In this document: piece by piece, positions 1-5,116 of the stretch
Numbering within the stretch: position 1 is the stretch's first letter
How the letters are laid out: each line of letters begins with the position of its first letter
From: an uncultured Lachnospiraceae bacterium
GTDB lineage: Bacteria > Bacillota > Clostridia > Lachnospirales > Lachnospiraceae
Reading direction: 5' to 3'
Assembly (NCBI GenBank): GCA_900553305.1
Contig: USDI01000063.1
Span: forward strand, 1 to 10,702
DNA length: 10,702 nucleotides
The notes under the pieces: model-generated
Database searches by the model: none
The model's input: only the letters and a program-made list of their open reading frames with translations
What the model was told of the DNA's origin: nothing
Program-made: the position numbers and the translations under genes

Positions 1-462
1 AAAAACAATTTCATATATATTTTGATCCTTGTACTGATTTTGACCGCCAGCAGATATTTTTCAATAGGTCTTGCAACCGGAGATTCCATGCGTCCAACCA
101 TCCCCTCTCCCAGCATTTTATTGATTAACAAACTGGAAAAAGATTTTCAGCGAAATGATATCGTAGTATGCCGAAAAGATGGATGGAAAGCAATTACCAA
201 AAGAATTATCGGGCTTCCCGGCGAAACCGTCACGGTTACGGAGAATGGCAGGGTGCTTATCAATAATGCTCTGTATGAGGATAACTACGGTAATATCACC
301 TTTCCAATGTACTTTACTGGTGACAGAACCTATCCGGTAATTCTTGGGGAGAACGAATACTTCGTAATGGGAGATAACCGGAATCTCAGTGTTGACAGTA
401 GATATTCCGAAATTGGAAATATAAGGAAAGAACAGATAATAGGAAAGGTAATAAATTATTAG
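1..462 (+). CDS. lepB: Signal peptidase I (5' end outside window)
   Basis: Membrane-bound serine protease that removes signal peptides from exported preproteins on the outer face of the cytoplasmic membrane. The frame is open from base 1, so the gene begins upstream; the TTG at 22 is probably internal. Numbering from the first codon of the window, residues 5-25 form the end of a hydrophobic membrane anchor. The GDSMRPT motif follows with the nucleophile Ser29 (codon 85-87). KRIIGLPGE carries the expected general base Lys67, and MGDNR is the conserved C-terminal box. These are the family's Ser/Lys dyad and boxes in the right order and spacing. About 153 residues are present, so little more than a short cytoplasmic N-terminus is missing. 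No clear terminator follows the stop. A housekeeping copy and an accessory copy dedicated to a nearby surface protein are both possible. Confidence 0.93.
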   Translation, partial: KNNFIYILILVLILTASRYFSIGLATGDSMRPTIPSPSILLINKLEKDFQRNDIVVCRKDGWKAITKRIIGLPGETVTVTENGRVLINNALYEDNYGNITFPMYFTGDRTYPVILGENEYFVMGDNRNLSVDSRYSEIGNIRKEQIIGKVINY

Positions 463-520
463 GCTGTTGTTTTATCGATTCATTATCTAACTTTCGTCGG
501 AATTTTATTATTTGTTTTCG

Positions 521-549
521 TTGACATATTATAACCGGAACCGTATAAT
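521..549 (+). promoter_or_regulatory. Consensus sigma-A promoter for toxI-toxN
   Basis: TTGACA at 521-526 and TATAAT at 544-549 are separated by exactly 17 bases, a perfect match to the vegetative consensus. Transcription should start near 556, just before the 5' hairpin and the antitoxin repeats. A strong constitutive promoter ahead of the RNA repeats is typical of type III toxin-antitoxin loci, where antitoxin RNA must be made in excess. Confidence 0.88.
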
Positions 550-556
550 AATATTA

Positions 557-574
557 ATGATGAGCAATCATCGT
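557..574 (+). other. 5' hairpin with GCAA tetraloop leading toxI
   Basis: GATGA (559-563) pairs with TCATC (568-572) around a GCAA loop of the stable GNRA class; A557-U574 and U558-G573 can extend the stem to 7 pairs. It sits at the predicted 5' end of the antitoxin transcript and could protect the precursor. Base 574 is also the first base of repeat 1, so the outermost pair would compete with the repeat. Confidence 0.5.
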
Positions 575-687
575 CAGGTGAGTTCCTACCATCTAAGTGG
601 AAAACTTTAAAATCAGGAGAGTTCCTGCCAGATAGTGGAAAACTTTAAAATCGGAGATTCCCTGCCAGATAGTGGGAAGCTTTAAAA
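574..687 (+). repeat. Three tandem antitoxin repeats, 39/38/37 nt
   Basis: Units lie at 574-612, 613-650 and 651-687 with no spacers; all end CTTTAAAA. Each fits an H-type pseudoknot. Stem 1 pairs GGT 577-579 with ACC 588-590 in unit 1; only GG/CC is kept in unit 2 (616-617/628-629) and unit 3 (653-654/665-666). Stem 2 pairs TTCC with GGAA in unit 1 (583-586/599-602) and unit 2 (622-625/637-640). In unit 3 it is TTCCC with GGGAA (658-662/674-678), where both strands changed together. Unit 1 is nearest the classical ToxI sequence; units 2 and 3 resemble each other more. Unit 2 has a competing simple hairpin, CAGGA/TCCTG at 614-618/623-627. Confidence 0.88.
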
Positions 688-689
688 TC

Positions 690-718
690 AAAGGGTGGTC
701 ACTATGACTGCCCTTTTT
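690..718 (+). terminator. Intrinsic terminator between toxI and toxN
   Basis: AAAGGGTGGTC (690-700) pairs with GACTGCCCTTT (706-716) over 11 pairs including two G-U wobbles, with an ACTAT loop, followed by more T (717-718). It lies between the repeats and the toxin start at 739. In type III systems this element ends most transcripts after the antitoxin and lets a minority read into the toxin gene, setting the RNA:protein ratio. Confidence 0.85.
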
Positions 719-738
719 CTAAATTGGAGAGAATTACT

Positions 739-1301
739 ATGGATACCTTGAAATTATATGAGATTTCAGAAGAATATATTTCTTACCTTCGATCCTTTGA
801 CAGACTTGTTTTTTCTGCCAAAGAAGAAGACCGCAACCACACGCGGAAATATTTAGGCATTGTACATACCATCAATAATTACGACTACTATATTCCACTG
901 TCATCCCCTAAAAATACCGATTACCAGATCATTAATGGGAAAAGAAAGATCCGCCGGAGTATTGTTCCAATTATCCGGATCCCGCCCCTTCAGATTCCGG
1001 GGAAATGGAATTAAAGGGTACATTGAAGCTCAGCAATATGATACCTGTTCCTTCTTCTGAATTAAGTATGTATGACATAGAAAATGAACCGGATCTATCC
1101 TACAAATCTCTCATATATAAAGAGTTACTTTTTATCCGTAAAAACAGAAATAAAATTATTCAGTATGCAAATGTCCTCTACAAACAAAAGAAGGATTTAA
1201 CCTCTTCGATTGGTTATTTGAATAACACAGTCAATTTTTCTTTATTGGAGGAGAAACATGATGACTTTATCATGCAAAAGGAGAGTTTAAATGAAGATTA
1301 A
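739..1301 (+). pseudogene. toxN: ToxN/AbiQ-family endoribonuclease toxin, frameshifted
   Basis: Type III toxin: an endoribonuclease that cuts mRNA until neutralised by its cognate RNA pseudoknot; family members also abort phage infection. The ATG at 739 follows GGAGAG (726-731) at a 7 nt spacing. The N-terminal part (739 to about 981) has the family's YxISxxYIxYLxxFD start and PLSSPK at residues 53-58, aligning with the active-site PLTSPK loop of ToxN. The C-terminal part continues in another frame to 1301 with NMIPVP, YKSLIYKELLFIRKN and FSLLEEKHDDF, the remaining hallmarks of ToxN. The first frame stops at 1012-1014; the second is open from 936. One base missing between about 979 and 1004, near CCCGCCCC, explains the split; restoring it gives about 187 residues, a normal length. 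It may be a true inactivating mutation or a sequencing indel. The gene overlaps the next by 11 nt. Confidence 0.88.
1278..1285 (+). promoter_or_regulatory. Ribosome binding site inside toxN 3' end
   Basis: AAGGAGAG lies 5 nt before the ATG at 1291 and within the last codons of toxN. It fixes the start of the surface-protein gene at 1291 rather than the later ATG at 1306, and with the 11 nt overlap suggests translational coupling to the toxin reading frame. Confidence 0.8.
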
Positions 1302-2169
1302 ATCTATGAATCATAAACTTTTAAAGACATTGCTTATCGGACTTACGTTATGCTCCTTGTTTTCTATGTCAGGTATGCTTACACAGGATGAAGGAGCTGC
1401 TTTTGGAAAAGAGGTTCACAAATTAATTGTGTCTGGTGTTTCAAAAGAAGAAATAGAAAACTATCTTGAACAAAACGGATACGCAAACGACATTGTTGGT
1501 GGCACTCAAGCATTGAAGGAAGCTGAAGCTTCTGGTTACTTCAACAACCGTAACAGTTCTACTCCGGCAACTACCACTACTGCTACTCCAACTCCATCTG
1601 CTACACCAAAGCATGAGCATAAGTACAGTGTAAAGCTTACGAAAGATCCCACTTGTTACGAAGAAGGTACTTTAACTTACACCTGCGATTGTGGTGACAC
1701 TTATGAAGAACCGGTTGCACAGTTGGAACACCAGTACACAGACACCGTAACGAAAGAGCCAACCTGCACAACAGAAGGTGAAAGAACATATAAGTGCAGC
1801 TTATGTGGAGATACTTACACAGAAGTCATAGTAGCCAAAGGACATATGGATGGACAATTCACCATCACCAAAGAGCCGACATGTACAGAACCTGGTGAAA
1901 AGACCGTGTACTGTAAGGTATGTAACGAAGAGATTCGCACGGAATCCATTGATCCTACCGGACATGAAAACACTGATACCCGTTTAACGCCATCCGGATT
2001 GTTCTCCGCAGGAAAAGAAGAAATTTACTGTTTGAAATGCATGAAAGTTCTTGAAACCAGAGTAATTCCTGTTCCAGTATGGCATTATGTAGTGTTTGGT
2101 ATAGGAGTTACAATTATTCTTATCATTTTAATTGCCGTATGGATTGGTAGAATAGCACATAAAAAGTAA
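1291..2169 (+). CDS. Secreted membrane-anchored cysteine-repeat surface protein
   Basis: A 292-residue protein of unknown role, predicted to sit outside the membrane. Residues 8-29 are a positively started hydrophobic signal segment. Residues 35-84 look helical. Residues 89-106 form a Thr/Pro-rich linker. Residues 108-224 hold three units of roughly 38 residues with the pattern TKxPTC, about 9 residues, CxxC (CxC in the first unit), then a Tyr/Thr-rich strand and a closing His. The cysteines are 121/131/133, 158/168/171 and 197/207/210, with His146, His184 and His224. A fourth, degenerate unit keeps C246 and C249. Residues 265-285 are a membrane segment followed by the basic tail RIAHKK. The Cys/His spacing suggests small metal-binding ribbons or disulfide-held modules such as those seen in Clostridia surface proteins. 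It is probably co-transcribed with toxN; no link to toxin function is known to me. Confidence 0.85.
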   Translation: MKIKSMNHKLLKTLLIGLTLCSLFSMSGMLTQDEGAAFGKEVHKLIVSGVSKEEIENYLEQNGYANDIVGGTQALKEAEASGYFNNRNSSTPATTTTATPTPSATPKHEHKYSVKLTKDPTCYEEGTLTYTCDCGDTYEEPVAQLEHQYTDTVTKEPTCTTEGERTYKCSLCGDTYTEVIVAKGHMDGQFTITKEPTCTEPGEKTVYCKVCNEEIRTESIDPTGHENTDTRLTPSGLFSAGKEEIYCLKCMKVLETRVIPVPVWHYVVFGIGVTIILIILIAVWIGRIAHKK

Positions 2170-2197
2170 TCTGCATAATCAACACAATAGACATCTA

Positions 2198-2231
2198 AAA
2201 AGCAACTTTCACATCCGTGTAAGTTGCTTTT
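2198..2231. terminator. Bidirectional terminator between convergent genes
   Basis: AAAAGCAACTT (2198-2208) and AAGTTGCTTTT (2221-2231) form an 11 bp perfect stem; CAC/GTG (2210-2212/2217-2219) extends it inside the loop. T-runs follow on the + strand, and the run of A before the left arm gives a U-run on the - strand. It can therefore end both the + strand surface-protein transcript and the - strand spoVAD transcript, whose stop is 70 nt away. Confidence 0.88.
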
Positions 2232-2301
2232 GTTCTTCTCTTATTGCACATGGATTCCTATATATCATGAAAAGCACTCATTCAACATTATGTCAACCGC
2301 C

Positions 2302-3333
2302 TCACCCGGCAAACTCCACCGCATGCGCTACACCGGGAATGGACTTTCCTTCATTGAAGCTGACCTTACTAAGCAATGCTCCCGTTGGCACGAAAAGCAC
2401 ACGCTTATAGCTTCCTTCCTTTAGCTTCTTTAAGATCAGGGCGGCAAGTGTTACGGCTGCGCAGCCACACCCGCTTCCTCCCGAATGTGCGTCCTGCGAT
2501 TCGTCATAGATTTCGATTCCACAGTCCATGTGCTGTGCCGTGATGTCGATTCCCTTTTTCTGAAGCAGATCAAAAAGTGCGGTCTGGCCGACCATACCAA
2601 GATCGCCGGTAATGATCCGGTCATAGTCCTCCGGTTTGCGCTGGAAATCCCGGAGATGGCGTTCGATCGTATCTGCGGCCGCCGGTGCCATACACGCTCC
2701 CATATTCATGGAATCCTTGATTCCCATATCCACGATCTTCCCGATGGTGATCGCTGTTACCCTGGCATAATCCATCTCACTTTTCTGCCCGCTTAAGATA
2801 AAGGCGCCACTCCCTGTCACCGTTGTCGTTGCGGACATCGGACGCTGGTTTCCGTAGTCGAGTGGGAAGCGGAACTCTTTCTCCGCACTGGCATAATGAC
2901 TGGACGTAACGCAGGCTGCATTCTCTGTCATCCCGCCTGCAATCATCATGGCCGCCATGGCAATGGTCAGTCCGCTGGTGGAGCACGCCCCGTAAAGCCC
3001 CACAAACGGAATATCAAAATTCATATTTCCAAAACTGCTTGCGATTGACTGCCCAAGCAAGTCTCCTGCAAACAACAGATTGATGTTCTCCTTTTTTAAC
3101 CCTGACTTTTCAATTGCCAGGGAAAGTGCTTCTCTCTGCAGGGCGCTCTCCGCTCCCTCCCAGGTATCCGCACCGAATTTATCATCCTCCGAAACCAGAT
3201 CAAACAATTCTCCGAGCGGCCCCTGTCCTTCCTTTTTACTCACCACGGAAGCACACGACCGGATATAAACAGGCACCGGAATCTTGATTGTTCCCTTTCC
3301 CTGTTCAAAAATTGCACCTACTGTTTCCTGCAT
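2302..3333 (-). CDS. spoVAD: Stage V sporulation protein AD (SpoVAD)
   Basis: Component of the SpoVA complex that moves Ca-dipicolinic acid into the forespore and out again at germination; SpoVAD is the soluble, thiolase-fold subunit that binds dipicolinic acid at the inner spore membrane. The protein is 343 residues, close to the about 338 of Bacillus subtilis. Visible signatures are FAGDLLGQ (88-95), GLYGACSTSG (112-121), SSHYASAEKEFRFPLDYGNQRP (split: SSHYAS 144-149, FRFPLDYGNQRP 154-165), ITGDLGMVG (241-249) and HSGGSGCGC (283-291). The ATG at 3333 has GGCAGGAGGG 7 nt upstream; the frame is open 13 codons further, but this ribosome site decides the start. It lies 142 nt after the ABC genes and ends at the bidirectional terminator. 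spoVAC is about 6 kb away rather than adjacent, and spoVAE does not follow. Confidence 0.95.
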   Translation of the reverse strand: MQETVGAIFEQGKGTIKIPVPVYIRSCASVVSKKEGQGPLGELFDLVSEDDKFGADTWEGAESALQREALSLAIEKSGLKKENINLLFAGDLLGQSIASSFGNMNFDIPFVGLYGACSTSGLTIAMAAMMIAGGMTENAACVTSSHYASAEKEFRFPLDYGNQRPMSATTTVTGSGAFILSGQKSEMDYARVTAITIGKIVDMGIKDSMNMGACMAPAAADTIERHLRDFQRKPEDYDRIITGDLGMVGQTALFDLLQKKGIDITAQHMDCGIEIYDESQDAHSGGSGCGCAAVTLAALILKKLKEGSYKRVLFVPTGALLSKVSFNEGKSIPGVAHAVEFAG

Positions 3334-3350
3334 AAAAAATCCCTCCTGCC

Positions 3351-3395
3351 TGTCAAAATAAAAGCAATACATTCTCTCTTACCTTTATTTTGACA
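3351..3395. repeat. Perfect 12-bp inverted repeat before spoVAD
   Basis: TGTCAAAATAAA at 3351-3362 and TTTATTTTGACA at 3384-3395 are exact reverse complements separated by 21 nt, lying directly upstream of the spoVAD ribosome site (3341-3350). Read on the - strand the distal arm is part of TTTGTCAAA (3389-3397), which fits the Spo0A-box consensus TTTGTCRAA; the proximal arm has the TGTCAAA core. It may be an operator or, if transcribed, a 5' UTR hairpin. Confidence 0.6.
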
Positions 3396-3414
3396 AATCA
3401 GAAGGGTTTTATAC
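3386..3414 (-). promoter_or_regulatory. Candidate sigma-G promoter for spoVAD
   Basis: On the - strand GTATA (3414-3410) fits the sigma-G -35 GHATR and, after 17 nt, CAAAATA (3392-3386) matches all but one base of the -10 CATXHTA. spoVA genes are sigma-G-dependent in Bacillus. The -10 overlaps the distal arm of the inverted repeat at 3351-3395, so a protein bound there would interfere with this promoter. Confidence 0.4.
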
Positions 3415-3434
3415 ATTTGCAACTATTCAGAGCC

Positions 3435-3448
3435 ATGCAAAATTGCAT
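3435..3448. repeat. 14-bp palindrome ATGCAA-AA-TTGCAT
   Basis: Six-base arms (3435-3440, 3443-3448) flank a 2-base centre in the gap between the ABC genes and spoVAD. The size suits a dimeric regulator site, but there is no other support. There is no T-run, so it is not a terminator. Confidence 0.3.
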
Positions 3449-3475
3449 TCATTAAAAAACAATTTCTTCCTGCTT

Positions 3476-5116
3476 CTATCCAATCGGAATGACTCTTCCC
3501 ATCTCTGCGGATGTCCTATGGGAAATGGAAATCACAGTGCGCTCCCTGGATACCCGCTTTAAGGCCTGTAAAACTTCCTTTTCGGTTTCGGCATCCAGAT
3601 TAGCAGTAATTTCATCAAGAAGCAGTAACTGGGGACTTGCCGCTGCGGCACGCGCAATGGAAAGGAGCTGCCATTGTCCCTGGGAAAAAAGCTCCGGTGT
3701 ACAGATCGTGTCATATCCATCGGGAAGCGCTTCGATCGTTTCCTGTAAGCCGGTAAGAGAAGCAACCTCCTTCACTTCCTGATCCGTAATGGAAGAATCA
3801 AATAATGTGATCTGATCCTTCACGGTTCCCGGTACCATATGGAACGACTGCTCCACATAACCGAACAACCGGCGTTTCTCTTCATCCCGGATATCCGTTG
3901 CATTGATCCCTTCAATCCGCACTTCTCCCTCCTGCGGTTCATAAAGTCCAAGCAGGAGTTTCAAAATCGTACTTTTTCCGGATCCGGTACGTCCCATGAG
4001 CGTCACCTGTTCTCCCTGTTTTACCTGAAAGCTCAACTGTTTCAGAATTTTCCGCTCGTCATATCCAAACGTTACATTCCGGAATTCCACAAACGCTCCG
4101 GCTTCCTTCTCTTTTGCTTCTTCCTTCGAAACCACCTTCTGTTCCGGAAGTTCCTCCATGGAAAGGAATTCGTTGATTCTACGGATGCCGGCAACGGCGG
4201 ACTGGATTGTTTGGATCTCCATACCAAGGCTTTCTACCGGGGTAAAAATCTGTGAAATATAATTCATGACCGCTACGGCTGTACCGGCTGACATTCCAAA
4301 TAACATAAGCACGCGCGGGCTTCCCGATGCCGAAAGCAGCATGACACTGGAAACGACTATCGCATTTAAAATCAGAATCACCGGAGAATACACCGCATCA
4401 TAGAAGTTGGTTTTCTCCATGGCACGATAACTGTCCCCGATATATTCATCATACTTCCGTTCCATATAGCTTTCCTTGGAAAGACAGTGAATGGTCCGGA
4501 TGTTGTGCAGGGTTTCCGGAACGTGTCCCGACGCACGGCTGACCGCTTTCCGGTTCTGCAGCTGTGAAACCAGCATATTCTTCTGCACGTAGCGGGTAAA
4601 CACAAACAGGAACGGTAACAGGATCAGTAAAATAATGGATAATCCGCGGTTCTGGAACCAGATCACCACAAGGATACTGATGATCTTGCAGGCATCGGCA
4701 AACATACTGACAATTCCTGAAGTAAACAGGTTCTCAACCGTGTCCACATCACCGACAAACCGTGATACCACCGCGCCCGGCTCCTGCTTGTTTAAGTCAT
4801 CTGCCTTTAAATGTACGAGCTTTTCCATCAGGCCGCTGCGCAGGGCGTGCGTCATTTTCTGACCGAATACAATCAACAGTCCTTCTCTTGTCGATTCCAT
4901 AAGCCCCGTTAAGGCCAGCATGCCAAAATAAGCCAGAATCCCTCCAAAGCCTGTCATCTTCTGTGTAGTCAGTGCATCAATAATCCGTGCCAGAATCATG
5001 GGCGGCACTAGGGATAACAGAATTGCTCCACAGACCGAAATCACAATTCCGGTTACCAGAAGCAGGTGCTTTCGCATCACCAGTAAAATCATTTTGGATA
5101 CGCTTCTATGCTTCAT
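3476..5116 (-). CDS. ABC exporter half-transporter, subunit B (catalytic Glu intact)
   Basis: Membrane-plus-ATPase half-transporter of the type IV exporter fold, 546 residues. A six-helix membrane domain spans about 10-310 and the nucleotide-binding domain about 342-546: Walker A GRTGSGKST (375-383), Q-loop Gln423, signature FSQGQ (477-481, unlike canonical LSGGQ), Walker B LLLLD (497-501) with catalytic Glu502, and H-loop His533. The protein ends only 13 residues after the H-loop, shorter than typical exporters that end in a THEELL-like tail. The ATG at 5116 follows AAGGGGGTG (5131-5123) at 6 nt and overlaps the upstream partner by 11 nt, so an upstream in-frame start at 5143 is less likely. 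Its weak signature pairs with the altered Walker B of the partner, as expected for a heterodimer. The substrate is unknown; multidrug, lipid and peptide substrates occur in the family. Confidence 0.93.
   Translation of the reverse strand: MKHRSVSKMILLVMRKHLLLVTGIVISVCGAILLSLVPPMILARIIDALTTQKMTGFGGILAYFGMLALTGLMESTREGLLIVFGQKMTHALRSGLMEKLVHLKADDLNKQEPGAVVSRFVGDVDTVENLFTSGIVSMFADACKIISILVVIWFQNRGLSIILLILLPFLFVFTRYVQKNMLVSQLQNRKAVSRASGHVPETLHNIRTIHCLSKESYMERKYDEYIGDSYRAMEKTNFYDAVYSPVILILNAIVVSSVMLLSASGSPRVLMLFGMSAGTAVAVMNYISQIFTPVESLGMEIQTIQSAVAGIRRINEFLSMEELPEQKVVSKEEAKEKEAGAFVEFRNVTFGYDERKILKQLSFQVKQGEQVTLMGRTGSGKSTILKLLLGLYEPQEGEVRIEGINATDIRDEEKRRLFGYVEQSFHMVPGTVKDQITLFDSSITDQEVKEVASLTGLQETIEALPDGYDTICTPELFSQGQWQLLSIARAAAASPQLLLLDEITANLDAETEKEVLQALKRVSRERTVISISHRTSAEMGRVIPIG

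Larger units (their letters stand above)
556..718 (+). ncRNA. toxI: ToxI-like antitoxin RNA (type III TA)
   Basis: Predicted non-coding antitoxin RNA. It would begin near 556 downstream of a consensus promoter, carry a 5' hairpin, three tandem repeat units (574-687), and end at the intrinsic terminator at 690-718, immediately before a ToxN-family toxin gene. In ToxIN systems the precursor is cut by ToxN into single-repeat pseudoknots that bind and inhibit the toxin in a ring complex. Unit 1 begins TCAGGTGA and contains CTACC and TAAGTG, elements I recall from the Pectobacterium ToxI unit. Units end in an A-rich AAAAT junction, the kind of site ToxN cleaves. Two to three repeats is normal for Gram-positive members. 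Sequence and layout are seen directly; the function is inferred from the family. Confidence 0.85.

Noticed and set aside
574..687. CRISPR array
   Set aside because: The repeats are directly abutting with no variable spacers, and the unit matches ToxI rather than a CRISPR repeat; no cas genes are present.
556..718. Riboswitch or T-box leader for the downstream gene
   Set aside because: Tandem near-identical units plus a ToxN-family gene explain the element fully; no known aptamer core or T-box motif was recognised.
976..1011. Programmed -1 ribosomal frameshift producing full-length ToxN
   Set aside because: No X XXY YYZ heptamer exists in the correct register in the overlap and no obvious downstream stimulator was seen. 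A mutation or sequencing indel is simpler.
860..1060. 66-codon + strand reading frame
   Set aside because: Third-frame overlap of toxN with no family features.
1005..1301. Independent gene for the C-terminal ToxN half starting at ATG 1005
   Set aside because: GGGG lies only two bases before the ATG, too close for a ribosome site, and homology continues upstream of the ATG in the broken gene.
3399..3429. Alternative sigma-G promoter GAATA-18-CCTTCTG for spoVAD
   Set aside because: The -10 fits less well than CAAAATA at 3386-3392, so the GTATA-17-CAAAATA pair was preferred.
3839..4255. 138-codon + strand reading frame
   Set aside because: Antisense to ABC subunit B, with no ribosome site or recognisable protein features.
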